Positions 15,692-25,500 of a stretch of DNA of 53,523 bases are shown here, in pieces. The position numbers were made by a program, and so were the translations under genes. This stretch comes from JAVBMU01 sp031552185 (GTDB lineage Bacteria > Actinomycetota > Actinomycetes > Actinomycetales > Cellulomonadaceae): positions 1-53,523 of the forward strand of contig JAVBMU010000028.1 in assembly GCA_031552185.1 (NCBI GenBank). The letters are read 5' to 3'. The notes beneath the pieces are model-generated. The model did no database searches. It was not told the origin of the DNA and saw only the letters and a program-made list of their open reading frames with translations. The first letter of the stretch is position 1, and each line of letters starts with the position of its first letter.

Positions 15692-18148
15692 ATGACTGCC
15701 GAACTCGACCCCCTCCCCCCGCCCGACGGGCTGACCAGACGCTCGTTCATGACCTGGTCGTCGCTCGCGGGTGCCTCAGTCGCTGTCGCCGGAACCGTGG
15801 CGGCCGACGGTCGCGGCCTGGTGCCGCTGACCGCCGCAGCCGCGCCGAAGGCCGGCGGGACGACGGCGGTTTGGGGCGCTTGCGTGGTGAACTGCGGCTC
15901 GCGCTGCCCCCTGATCTACCAGGTCGCCGACGGGCGGATCGTGCGGGTCGACGTCGAACCGACGGGCGACGACGAGGTCGGCAGCCAGCAGATCCGCGCC
16001 TGCGTCCGCGGCCGCTCGATCCGGCACCGGATCTATCACCCGGACCGGCTGAAGTACCCGATGCGCCGAGTGCCGGGCGCCCGGCGCGGCGAGGGGAAGT
16101 TCGAACGGATCAGCTGGGACGAGGCCCTCGATGCGATCGCGGCGTCGCTCACCTCGATCCTGAAGGAGCACGGCCCGGAGGCGGTGTACCTCAACTACGG
16201 GACCGGGACGCTGGGCGGCACGGTGGCCAAGAGCTGGCCGCCTTCGGCCACCCCCATCGCCCGGCTGATGAACCTCCTCGGCGGGTACCTCAACCACTAT
16301 TCGGACTATTCGACGGCGCAGATCACGTCCGCCTATCCATTCCACTACGGCACCTGGGTCTCGTCCAACAGCTTCGACGACATGGTGCACAGCAAGCTCG
16401 TCGTCTACTGGGGCAATAACCCCACCGAGACCAGGATGAGCGGCGGCGGGGAGAACTTCGTCACGCTCACCGAGAAGCAGAAGTCCGGCGCCAAGGTGAT
16501 CGTCGTCGACCCGCGCCTGTCGGACACCGCCGTCGCCCAGGCCGACGAGTGGGTGCCGCTGCGCCCCGGTTCGGACCCGGCGTTGGTCGCGGGCCTGGCC
16601 CACGTGATGATCAGCGAGGAACTGCACGACCAGGCGTTCCTGGACAAGTACTGCGTCGGCTTCGACGAGGATCACCTGCCGGCGGGCGCCCCGGCGGGGT
16701 CCTCCTACCGCTCCTACGTCCTGGGCGACGGCCCCGACGGCACGCCGAAGACCCCCGAGTGGGCCGCGCAGATCACCGGCGTGCCCGCGGCGACGATCGT
16801 GCGCCTCGCCCGGGAGATTGCCCAGGCGAAGCCGTGCAACATCACCCAGGGCTGGGGGCCGCAGCGGCACGCGGCGGGCGAGAACTCGGCCCGGGCGATC
16901 TTTACCCTGGCGGCACTGACCGGGAACATCGGCATTCCCGGCGGGGGCACCGGCGGCCGCGAGGCGTCGTTCGGGCTGCCGATGGCGGTGTTCCCGACCG
17001 GGGAGAATCCCGTCACCACCGCGATCTCGAACTTCGGCTGGACCGAGGCGATCGACCACGGACCCGAGATGACGGCCCTGAACGCCGGCGTGCGCGGCGC
17101 GGACCGGCTCAAGACCGGCATCAAGTTCATCTGGAACTACGCGAGCAACACGCTGGTCAATCAGCACGCCGACCACAACCGGACCGGCGAGATCCTGGCC
17201 GACGAGACCAAGTGCGAGATGATCGTGGTGATCGACAACCAGCTCACGGTCTCCGCGCGGTACGCCGACATCCTGCTCCCGGACGTGAGCAACGCCGAGC
17301 AGGACGACCTGGCCGAGCAGGGCTCCGCCGGCAGCCTCGGGTACACGGTCTTCCAGTCCAAGGCGATCGAGCCCATGTACGAGTGCCGCACCATCTACGA
17401 CATGATGGCGCAGCTCGCGGACCGGATGGGCGTGGGCGAGAAGTTCACCGAGGGCAAGTCCCAGGAGGACTGGCTGCGCCAGATCGTGGCCGAAAGCCGG
17501 CAGAACATCCCGGACCTGCCGAACTACGAGGACCTCAAGGCCGCGGGGATCTGGAAGACCGAGAATCCCGACGGCCCGATCGTGCCGCTGGCGGATTTCC
17601 GGGCGGACCCCGTCAAGAACAAGCTCGACACGCCGTCGGGCCTGATCGAGATCTACTCCGCACAGTTGGCCGAGATCGGTGCGGCGTGGGAACTGGCCGA
17701 CGGGGACCGGATCACCGCGCTGCCGGAGTACGTGCCCACCTGGGAGGGATCCGAGGAGGCCCGCCGGGCCGACGCCACTTACCCGCTGCAGATGATTTCC
17801 CACCACTACAAGCAGCGGACGCACTCGACGTACGGCAACGTCGATTGGATGGTCGAGGCCCACCCGCAACAGGTGTGGGTCAACCCGGCCGACGCCCGTG
17901 CCCGCGGCATCGCACCCGACGACCTGGTCACGGTGTGGAACGACCGCGGCAAGGTCCGGATCCGGGCGAAGGTCACCCCACGCATCGCCCCCGGCGTCGT
18001 CTCCCTGCCCGAAGGCGGCTGGTTCACGCCCGACGCCGACGGCGTTGACACCGGCGGCTCGCCCAACACTCTGACCAGCCTGCGGCCCTCGCCGCTCGCG
18101 CGCGGCAACGCGCAGCACACCGCCCTGGTTCAGATCGAGAAGGCCTGA
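15692..18148 (+). CDS. dmsA: DMSO reductase family molybdopterin oxidoreductase, catalytic subunit (DmsA-like)
   Basis: An 818-residue molybdenum bis-MGD enzyme. A twin-arginine signal TRRSFM lies at residues 15-20 before a hydrophobic stretch, so it is exported folded by Tat. Cys 64, 68, 72 and 104 form the FeS site. The segment NHYSDYSTAQI aligns with the DmsA region that supplies the serine Mo ligand (Ser207 here), and NNPTETRMSGGG is conserved. Substrate may be an S- or N-oxide but cannot be fixed. ATG 15692 has GAGGAG upstream. First gene of the dms operon. Confidence 0.9.
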   Translation: MTAELDPLPPPDGLTRRSFMTWSSLAGASVAVAGTVAADGRGLVPLTAAAAPKAGGTTAVWGACVVNCGSRCPLIYQVADGRIVRVDVEPTGDDEVGSQQIRACVRGRSIRHRIYHPDRLKYPMRRVPGARRGEGKFERISWDEALDAIAASLTSILKEHGPEAVYLNYGTGTLGGTVAKSWPPSATPIARLMNLLGGYLNHYSDYSTAQITSAYPFHYGTWVSSNSFDDMVHSKLVVYWGNNPTETRMSGGGENFVTLTEKQKSGAKVIVVDPRLSDTAVAQADEWVPLRPGSDPALVAGLAHVMISEELHDQAFLDKYCVGFDEDHLPAGAPAGSSYRSYVLGDGPDGTPKTPEWAAQITGVPAATIVRLAREIAQAKPCNITQGWGPQRHAAGENSARAIFTLAALTGNIGIPGGGTGGREASFGLPMAVFPTGENPVTTAISNFGWTEAIDHGPEMTALNAGVRGADRLKTGIKFIWNYASNTLVNQHADHNRTGEILADETKCEMIVVIDNQLTVSARYADILLPDVSNAEQDDLAEQGSAGSLGYTVFQSKAIEPMYECRTIYDMMAQLADRMGVGEKFTEGKSQEDWLRQIVAESRQNIPDLPNYEDLKAAGIWKTENPDGPIVPLADFRADPVKNKLDTPSGLIEIYSAQLAEIGAAWELADGDRITALPEYVPTWEGSEEARRADATYPLQMISHHYKQRTHSTYGNVDWMVEAHPQQVWVNPADARARGIAPDDLVTVWNDRGKVRIRAKVTPRIAPGVVSLPEGGWFTPDADGVDTGGSPNTLTSLRPSPLARGNAQHTALVQIEKA

Positions 18149-18158
18149 GGAGGGCGCG

Positions 18159-18782
18159 ATGAGTCAGCAACTGGGGTTCTTCTTCGACCAGACCCGGTGC
18201 ACGGGGTGCAAGGCCTGCCAGGTCGCCTGCAAGGACAAGCACGACCTGCCCGTGGGCCGGACCTGGCGGCGGGTGGCCGAGTACGCCGGCGGATCCTTCG
18301 CGACCGGCCCAGACGGCTCGTTCTCCCCGAGCGTCTTCGCCTACTACACCTCGATCGCCTGCAACCACTGCGCGGACCCCGCCTGTGTGCGGGCGTGTCC
18401 GTCCACCGCGATGCGCAAGGACCCCGGGACCGGCATCGTCTCGATCGACCAGTCCGTGTGCATCGGATGCCGGTACTGCGAGTGGGCCTGCCCGTACGGC
18501 GCGCCGCAGTACGACCCGGCGGCGAAGGTCATGTCCAAGTGCGACTTCTGCGCCGACCTGATCGCCGACGGCAAGCCGCCCGCCTGTGTCGCGGCCTGTC
18601 CCACCCGCGCCCTCGACTACGGCGACATTGAGGACCTCGAACGCGAACACGGCACCCTGCGCGCCGTCGCGCCGCTGCCCGACCCGGATATCACCCGCCC
18701 GTGCCTGATCATCAACCCCCACCGCGACGCCCAACCCCAGGGGCACGGCGCCGGGTCGGTGGCCAACCCCAAGGAGCTGTGA
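18159..18782 (+). CDS. dmsB: 4Fe-4S ferredoxin subunit (DmsB-like)
   Basis: A 207-residue electron-transfer subunit with four cysteine clusters: CTGCKACQVAC, CNHCADPACVRACP, CIGCRYCEWACP and CDFC...CVAACP. It would carry electrons from the membrane anchor to the catalytic subunit. Ten bases separate it from dmsA, with GGAGG just before ATG 18159. It has no signal peptide, as expected for a protein co-exported with a Tat substrate. Confidence 0.93.
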   Translation: MSQQLGFFFDQTRCTGCKACQVACKDKHDLPVGRTWRRVAEYAGGSFATGPDGSFSPSVFAYYTSIACNHCADPACVRACPSTAMRKDPGTGIVSIDQSVCIGCRYCEWACPYGAPQYDPAAKVMSKCDFCADLIADGKPPACVAACPTRALDYGDIEDLEREHGTLRAVAPLPDPDITRPCLIINPHRDAQPQGHGAGSVANPKEL

Positions 18783-18783
18783 G

Positions 18784-19668
18784 GTGGACACCACGGAGTT
18801 CCCCCTCGTCCTGTTCACCATCGCCACGCAGATGGCGGTCGGCGCGTTCGTCGTCCTCGGCGCGGTGCAATTGTTCATTGCCCGTCAGTACGGTCGCGCC
18901 GCGGTGGAGACGCTGACCCGGCCGGCCGGCTACGCCGTCGGCGTCGTGATGGTGCTCGGTCTGGTCGCCTCGATCCTGCACCTGGGGTCTCCGCAGCGGG
19001 CGCTGAACTCACTGCGGCACCTGGGCACCTCGCCGCTGTCCAACGAGATCGCCCTCGGCCTGGCGTTCGCCGCCGCAGGGTTCGCCTTCGCGGTGCTCGA
19101 GTGGCGACGGATCGGCACCTCGCGTGTCCGGCAGGCGCTGGCCGGCGGGACCGCGGTGATCGGCCTCGCCTTCGTCTGGGCCTCCGCCCGCATCTATCAA
19201 CTGCCGGCTCAGCCCGCCTGGAACACCTGGTACACGCCCGCCTCCTTCTTCGCGACGGCGCTCCTGCTCGGTACCCTGGCGATCGGGACCGCGTTCGTCA
19301 TCGCGGCCGCCCGGCGCCTCCAGGCGGACCGCAACGACCCGATCGCGGGCCTGCTCCGGACCTGCCTGCGCTGGGTGGCGACGGGCTCGATCGCCATGCT
19401 CGGCGTCGAACTGGTGATTATTCCGATCTACGCCGTCCAACTCGGCGCGCAGCCGGCGGTCGGGGCGCCGTTCATCCTGCGGCTGGTGCTGCTTGTCCTC
19501 GGCGCGGGCATCCTGGGGCTCGCGCTGTACTGGGCGGCGTCGACCGAGCGGGCGGGCACCCTGTCCCTCGCCGCGATCACGACGGCGGCGCTCGCGCTTG
19601 TGCTCGTCGGCGAGGGCATCGGTCGGCTGCTGTTCTACGGGCTCGCCCAGAGCGGGATCGGATCGTGA
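18784..19668 (+). CDS. dmsC: DmsC-type membrane anchor subunit
   Basis: A 294-residue integral membrane protein with about eight helices, in the position and size of DmsC, which oxidises menaquinol and anchors the reductase. Segments such as HLGSPQRALNSLRHLGTSPLS in parts (about residues 60-80) are characteristic. GTG start one base after the dmsB stop; its TGA overlaps the GTG of the next gene. Confidence 0.88.
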   Translation: MDTTEFPLVLFTIATQMAVGAFVVLGAVQLFIARQYGRAAVETLTRPAGYAVGVVMVLGLVASILHLGSPQRALNSLRHLGTSPLSNEIALGLAFAAAGFAFAVLEWRRIGTSRVRQALAGGTAVIGLAFVWASARIYQLPAQPAWNTWYTPASFFATALLLGTLAIGTAFVIAAARRLQADRNDPIAGLLRTCLRWVATGSIAMLGVELVIIPIYAVQLGAQPAVGAPFILRLVLLVLGAGILGLALYWAASTERAGTLSLAAITTAALALVLVGEGIGRLLFYGLAQSGIGS

Positions 19669-20330
19669 GCTCAGTCGACGACGGGGGGGACGGCGACGTC
19701 GGGGACGGCGGCGTCGTCCCGCCCGACGGCGCCCGGCTCGACATTCTGGCGGGCGGCGCCGCGTTCTTCGCGCGGGTGTTCTCCGCGCCGCTGGACCCGG
19801 CGCTGCGGGCCCGGCTCGCCGACCCTTCGACGATGGCCGCCTGGCCGGCGGCCGACCCGGCAAACGTGCAGGCGCGCGCGCTGATCACGAGCGGCGCGGG
19901 CGACGCGCCCGCCGACCTGGCGGCGGAATACCAGCGGCTCTTCATCGGGCCGGCGCGGCTGGCGGCGCCGCCGTGGGAGTCGGTCTACCGCACCCCCGAG
20001 CGGCTGGTCTTCGGCGCCGCGACCGTCGCGGTCCGGGCGGCGTATGCGGCGGCCGGCTACCGGGCGCCGCTGCTCGGGCGCGAGCCCGACGACCACGTCG
20101 CCCTGGAATTCGACCTGGTCGCGAAGCTCGCCGCCCGAGCGGTGACGGCCCACGACGACGGCGACGCGGCGACGGCGGCCACGGTCGCCCGCCAGGTAGA
20201 CGGCTTCCTCGCCGGCCACCTCGCGCAGTGGGTGCCGCAGTGGGGCCGCCTGCTCGCCGACGACGCCCGGGCCGACTTCTACCGGGGCGCCGCGCTCCTC
20301 GCGGTCGACCTGGTGACCAGGATGGGGTGA
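19665..20330 (+). CDS. TorD/DmsD family molybdoenzyme chaperone
   Basis: A 221-residue cytosolic protein with the TorD-like helical core: AAEYQRLFIGPARLAAPPWESVY in pieces near residues 85-108, the PDDHVALEFDLVAKLA helix and a final RADFYRGAALLAVDL. These chaperones hold the Tat signal and assist cofactor loading. The N-terminal 25 residues are Gly/Asp-rich. Coupled to dmsC by a GTGA overlap (19665-19668). Confidence 0.85.
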   Translation: MSSVDDGGDGDVGDGGVVPPDGARLDILAGGAAFFARVFSAPLDPALRARLADPSTMAAWPAADPANVQARALITSGAGDAPADLAAEYQRLFIGPARLAAPPWESVYRTPERLVFGAATVAVRAAYAAAGYRAPLLGREPDDHVALEFDLVAKLAARAVTAHDDGDAATAATVARQVDGFLAGHLAQWVPQWGRLLADDARADFYRGAALLAVDLVTRMG

Positions 20331-20331
20331 G

Positions 20332-21258
20332 GTGGCCGTGCCCGCGCCGCTCCATGGTCTGCTCCGCCGGCTGCGATCCGCCGCCGAGCCCGAGCCGATC
20401 GGGCTGATCTGCGCGGAGGCCCCCGCCACCGGGCAGGCGGCGGCGCCGGCGACCTGGATCCGCTTGGACCGGTGCGTCGGCGCGCTCGCCGTCGTCGACA
20501 TCCTCGAGTTGTTCAGTGGCGGGGTGCCGGTCGTCGCCCTGCGCCGGGAGGGCTGCGCCGACCCGGCCGCCGTGGATATTCTCGCCGCGCAGGTCGCCGC
20601 TCTGCTCGACGCCGGGCGGGCCGACGCTGGGCGGGCCGACGCCGGGCGCAGGCCGAGCGGGCGGCTGCTGATCGACCCGCCCGCGCCGCGCCGCGGTGGT
20701 CGCGCGGTCGAATACCCGCTCGCATCGTTGCCGATGACCCGCCGGACGATCCTCGGCCTGGCGGGCCGCTCCCGGCCGGCCGCCGATGACCCCGCGGCGC
20801 TTGCGCCGACCGGGATCGGCGAGCGCACTCGCGTCGCGCTGCGCGGCCTCGGCGTCGAGCGCGGTCCCGAAGTTCCGGCGCCGGCGCTCGACCTGGAGGT
20901 CCGGGGCTGCACCGGCTGCGGCGTCTGCGAACGGGTGTGCCCGGCCGGCGCGCTGACGGTCCACACTCAGCCCGCCGCCGCCGGGACGGTCATGCGGCGT
21001 CTGCGGTACGACCCGGCGGCGTGCTCCGGCTGTCGGCGCTGCCTGGCCCACTGCCCCGCGGACGCAATCCGCGCGCCGCGGGCCTTGACCTGGCAGGACG
21101 TCGTCGCGACCGGCCGCCGCACGGCCGCGCTGGTGCCGAGCGCGGTCTGCGAGCGGTGCGGCGCCGGGGCGCCGGTCGGCTCCCGCCGGTGCGAGCTCTG
21201 CAGCTTCCGGGAGGCGAACCCCTTCGGGTACACCGACCCGGGGGCAGAGCGAACGTGA
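20332..21258 (+). CDS. 4Fe-4S dicluster protein with C-terminal zinc-ribbon-like motif
   Basis: A 308-residue protein. The N-terminal half has no recognisable family; it contains the short repeat GRADAGRADAGRR near residue 100, encoded by a 15-bp repeat. The second half has two ferredoxin motifs, CTGCGVCERVCP and CSGCRRCLAHCP, then CERCG...CELC, which could bind zinc or iron. Starting one base after the TorD stop, it is likely part of the operon as an extra electron carrier or maturation factor. The N-terminal fold is the open question. Confidence 0.75.
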   Translation: MAVPAPLHGLLRRLRSAAEPEPIGLICAEAPATGQAAAPATWIRLDRCVGALAVVDILELFSGGVPVVALRREGCADPAAVDILAAQVAALLDAGRADAGRADAGRRPSGRLLIDPPAPRRGGRAVEYPLASLPMTRRTILGLAGRSRPAADDPAALAPTGIGERTRVALRGLGVERGPEVPAPALDLEVRGCTGCGVCERVCPAGALTVHTQPAAAGTVMRRLRYDPAACSGCRRCLAHCPADAIRAPRALTWQDVVATGRRTAALVPSAVCERCGAGAPVGSRRCELCSFREANPFGYTDPGAERT

Positions 21259-21433
21259 GCCGGTATTCTGACGACGCGGACCCAATCAGGAGGGTTGACA
21301 TCGCAGCGCACCCGGGTCCAGGAGTCGAGTACGCGGGTGCCGCTCTTCCGTTCCGGGGCGATGATGTGTTTTCCTGGTTCCCGACCGCGCCGGCTGCCTG
21401 CGCGCGATCACCCCAGTCCGACGGAATCGAATC
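21259..21433. other. 175-bp gap before the PAP2 gene, possible small ORF
   Basis: A 60-codon frame (21255-21437) is joined by GTGA overlaps to both the FeS gene and the PAP2 gene, but it has no Shine-Dalgarno sequence and no recognisable features. A strong AGGAGGG at 21289-21295 is followed by TTGACA. Whether this is coding, a promoter or neither cannot be decided here. Confidence 0.3.
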
Positions 21434-22366
21434 GTGACCAGTAACAAGAGTGCCTCGCCGAACGCTCCCGCTCTCGCCGAACGCGGGTTCGAGAACCCCG
21501 CTCCGGGCGGGTCCGCCGGAGTGCCCGTGCGGGCCCTGGCTCCGGCGCCATCAGCCCCGCGGGAGATGCGGCCCTCGGCGCGGCAACTCGGCATCGTAGA
21601 ACTGTGGCGGCGCGGTTCCGGCCGGCCGCTGCGGCTGTGGCTCGAGATGATCCTCCTCGCGGTCAGCTACGGCGCCTACTCGCTCATTCGCAACGCCGTT
21701 CCGGAGCACGAAACCTCGGCCTTCCGCCACGCCCGGTCGATCTGGGCCTTCGAGCAGCGGCTGGGCATCGGCGTCGAGAAGGCGATCAATCACGCCGTCA
21801 ATCGCGTGGAGTGGCTCATCGTCGGGATGAACTACTACTACGCGACGCTGCACTTCGCGGTCACGCTGGCCGTCCTGATCTGGCTCTACCGGGGGCACGC
21901 CCGGCACTTCTCGGCCGGGCGCACGGTGTTGCTGGTCGGCACCGGCCTGGCGCTGCTCGGTTTCGCCTTCTATCCCCTGGCGCCGCCCCGGCTGATGACG
22001 AACGTCGGCTTCATCGACACGGTGGCCGTCCACCACACATGGGGGGCGATGAGTTCGCCGAGCGTCGCCCCGGTCTCGAACCAGTTCGCCGCGATGCCGT
22101 CGATGCACTTCGGCTGGTCGCTGTGGTGCGGGCTGACCATCGTGCTCCTGGCCCGACGGCGGTGGGTCAAGATCCTCGGCGTCGCCTACCCGCTGGCCAC
22201 GCTCACCGTGATCGTCGCGACGGCGAACCACTTCTGGATGGACGCCGTCGGCGGCGCCCTGTGCATCGCCGTCGGCGCCGGGTTGGCCACGCTGATGTAC
22301 CGCGCGAGCGAACGCCGGGGCGCCGGCTCCGTAGCCCGGCTCGACCGTAGCCCGGCTCGACCGTAG
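21434..22366 (+). CDS. PAP2 superfamily membrane phosphatase
   Basis: A 310-residue polytopic protein. After a 50-residue Pro/Ala-rich N-terminus come about six helices. The phosphatase signature parts AMPSMHFGWS and ATANHFWMDAVGG carry the catalytic histidines, and PLAPPRL is the upstream conserved part, as in the PAP2_3 (inositol phosphorylceramide synthase-like) group. It probably acts on a lipid phosphate at the outer face. GTG start; the true start may lie further in. A triple 16-bp repeat (22331-22372) ends the gene. Confidence 0.82.
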   Translation: MTSNKSASPNAPALAERGFENPAPGGSAGVPVRALAPAPSAPREMRPSARQLGIVELWRRGSGRPLRLWLEMILLAVSYGAYSLIRNAVPEHETSAFRHARSIWAFEQRLGIGVEKAINHAVNRVEWLIVGMNYYYATLHFAVTLAVLIWLYRGHARHFSAGRTVLLVGTGLALLGFAFYPLAPPRLMTNVGFIDTVAVHHTWGAMSSPSVAPVSNQFAAMPSMHFGWSLWCGLTIVLLARRRWVKILGVAYPLATLTVIVATANHFWMDAVGGALCIAVGAGLATLMYRASERRGAGSVARLDRSPARP

Positions 22367-22372
22367 CCCGAC
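22331..22372. repeat. 16-bp tandem repeat at the 3' end of the PAP2 gene
   Basis: GTAGCCCGGCTCGACC occurs at 22331-22346 and 22347-22362, then a 10-bp partial copy. It encodes the last residues and stop of the PAP2 protein, so the C-terminus depends on copy number. Confidence 0.8.
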
Positions 22373-22385
22373 GGTCAGCCCAGCC

Positions 22386-22445
22386 GCCGAACCCGTGGTT
22401 ACTTGCAGTTTTCGCCACGAAACTGCAACGAACCACGGGTTCGGC
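22386..22445. repeat. 60-nt interrupted palindrome between convergent PAP2 and glnE genes
   Basis: The outer arms are 15 bp and perfect (22386-22400 with 22431-22445, GCCGAACCCGTGGTT). The inner arms are 9 bp (TTGCAGTTT 22403-22411 with AAACTGCAA 22420-22428), separated from the outer by a 2-nt internal loop on each side and closed by an 8-nt loop. It could act as a bidirectional terminator or be a REP-like element. Confidence 0.8.
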
Positions 22446-22502
22446 GCACAGGGCATGCCGCCCCGACCACCGCCGCGAAGCGAGCATCCGGCCCCGCCCC
22501 GC

Positions 22503-25500
22503 TCAGCCGTAGAAGAGCCGTTCCATCGTCGCGCGCGCCCGCCGCGCGGTGCGTAGATAGTGCTCCTCCAAGTCGCTCCCCGTCGCCACGCCCGGCAGAT
22601 CCAGGACCCGCGCCAGGCCGCGCAGGGCGCGGCGGTCCGCCGGCAGCAGGTCCGCGCTGGTCCCACCCGCGCGGCCCGACCACAACACCACCGCGCTGCG
22701 CACCCGCGAGGCGAGCCGCCAGGCCGCGCTCAGGGTCGCCGCGTCCCGCTCGTCGACGAGGCCGGCGGCAGTGGCCGCGTCGAGTGCGGTCATCGTCGCG
22801 GTGGTGCGCAACTCGGGCAGCGTGCCGGCGTGCTGCAACTGCAGGAGTTGCACCACCCACTCCACGTCCGAGACCCCGCCGCGGCCCAGCTTGAGGTGCC
22901 GGGACGGGTCGACGCCGCGCGGCAGCCGCTCCGACTCCACCCGCGCCTTGATCCGACGCACCTCGCGCACCGCGGCGGCGTCGAGCCCCGCCGCCGGGTA
23001 GCGCAACGGATCAATCAGCGCCACGAATCGCTCGCCCAACGCGGCGTCGCCCGCCACCGGCCGGGCCCGCAGCAGGGCCTGGCTCTCCCAGACCGCGGCC
23101 CACCGGCCGTAGTACTCGGCGTAGGAGGCCAGGGACCGGACCAGCGGTCCGCTGCGGCCCTCCGGGCGCAGGTTCGCGTCCACCGGCAGGCCGGGTTCGG
23201 GGCCGACGGCGCCCAGCAGCGATCGCAGCCGCGTCGCCACCGCGAGCGCGTAGCCGTGGGCCTCCCGCTCATCCGCGCCCGGCGCCGGATCGAAGACGAA
23301 CAACACGTCCGCGTCCGAGCCGTAGCCGAGCTCCCGGCCGCCGAGCCGGCCCATCGCGATCACCGCGACCTTCGCGGGCCCCGGGGCGGCCGGGTTCCGG
23401 CCGAGTTCGGCCTTTACCACCCGCCGGGCGAGCCGCAGGCCGCCCGCCAGGAGCACGTCCGCCGCATCGGAGATCGCCCCGGCCGCCTGTACCGGGTCCG
23501 ACACCCCGAGCAGTTCCGCGACGGCGGTCCGGGCCAGTTCGCGGCGGCGCAGCGCCCGCAGGCTCACGACCGCCCGCTCCGGCGTCTCCTCCGCCCGGGC
23601 GAGGATCGCGTCGGACTCCGCCGCCAACCGCTCCGCGCCGCGGGGCGCGAGGTCGGCGTCGTCGTCCAACCAGGTCACGGACTCCGGCGAGCGGGCCAGC
23701 GCCGCGGCCGCGTACCGGGAGTTCGACAGCACGTGGGCGAGCCGCGCCGCCGCCGAGCCGGAGTCCCGCAGCAGCTTGAGATACCAGTGCGTGGTGCCCA
23801 GCTCATCGGAGAGCCGGCGAAACGCGGCCAGGCCGTCGTCGGGACTCGCGCCCTCGGCGAACCACCCGAGCATCACCGGCAGCAAGTGCCGCTGGATCGC
23901 TGCCCGCCGGCTCAACCCCTCGGTGAGCGCCAGCACGTGCCGCGTCGCGCCCTCGGGGTCGAGGTAGCCGATGGCCGCGAACCGGGCCGCGGCCACCTCG
24001 GGGGCCAGCGAAACCTCGGCCGGGGAGAGTTGGGCCGTGGCCGGCAGCAGCGGCCGGTAGAACAGCGCCTCGTGCAGGGAGCGGACCTCGCGCCGCGTCC
24101 CTCGCCACCGCTCCAGCAGGCCCTGCGCGCCCTCGGCCCGCATCCCGAGCGAGCGGGCGAGCCGGCGCAGATCAGCCTCGGCCACGGGCATCAGGTGGGT
24201 GCGCCGCAACCGGTGCAATTGGATCCGGTGCTCCAGTGACCGCAGAAATCGGTAGCAGACCGCCAGCCGGGCCGCGTGCTCGCGGGCGATGTATCCGCCC
24301 GCGGACAGCTGCGCGACTGCGGTCAGCGTGTCCCGGTCGCGAATAGTCTCGTCGGCCCGGCCGTGCACGAGTTGCAGGAGTTGCACGGTGAACTCGACGT
24401 CCCGCAGGCCGCCCCGGCCGAGCTTGAGCTGCCGGTCCGCCTCGGCGCGCGGCACATGCTCCTCCACCCGGCGCCGCATCGCCCGGGAGTCCTCGACGAA
24501 GTTCTCCCGCCCGACGGCGGACCACACGAACGGGCCGATGGCCTCCTCATACGCCCGCCCGACGGCGCGGTCGCCCGCCACCGTGCGCGCCTTGAGCAGC
24601 GCCTGGAATTCCCAGGTCTTGGCCCAGCGTTCGTAGTACGAGATGTGGCCGGCCTGCGTCCGGACCAGCGCCCCCCGCTTGCCCTCCGGGCGGAGGGCCG
24701 CATCGAGCGGCCACAGCGGCGGTTCGCCCGCAGTGCCGGCGCAGATCCGCGCCATCGCCGTCGCCAGCCGGGTCCCGGCGGCCGTGGCCTGCGCCTCGTC
24801 CGCGCCCGGACCGGGTTCGACGACGTAGATGACGTCTACGTCGGAGACGTAGTTCAGTTCCCGGCCGCCGCACTTGCCCATCGCGATGACGGCGAGCCGG
24901 GCGGCGCGGCCGTGATCCGGCTGCCCGGCCCGGGCCACCGCCAGGGCGGCCTCCAGCGCGGCGGCGGCGAGGTCCGCGAGCGCCGCCGCGACGGCGGGCA
25001 GTTGGCTGAGCGGGTCCGGGACAGTCAGGTCGGTCGCGGCGATCCGCAGCAGCCGCTCCCGGTAGGCGCGACGCAGGGCATCGACCGCCGCGCGGGGCTC
25101 GCTCGACGCGGACGCGCCCGGACCGGTCGGCGAGGCCATTGCGGCATCAGAGCCGGCCGGCGAGGCCATTGCGGCGACGGGGGCGTCGGCGGCCGGGTCC
25201 GCGCCGACGGCGCGGAGCAGTTCGGCCCGCACATCCGCGGCGTCGACGCCGGTACCCGACGTGGGGTCCGCCACGACGCGCAGAAGACCGGGCCGGCGCA
25301 CGATCTCATCGCCGAGGGCCACGGACGCACCGAGCACGGCGAGCAGCCGCCGGCGCGCCGTCGGCGCCTGCGGCCGGCCGTCCCGCCCGGGACCGGCGTC
25401 GGCCGATCCCGCCGATCCCGCCAGGATCTCGATCAGGAACGGACGAAGGCTCCCGTCGCCCCCCGGCGCCCGGTTCCCGGCACCCTCACCCCCCGGCGCA

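Noticed and set aside
21295..21301. TTGACA as a -35 box for the PAP2 gene
   Set aside because: No TAnnnT occurs at 16-19 bp downstream.
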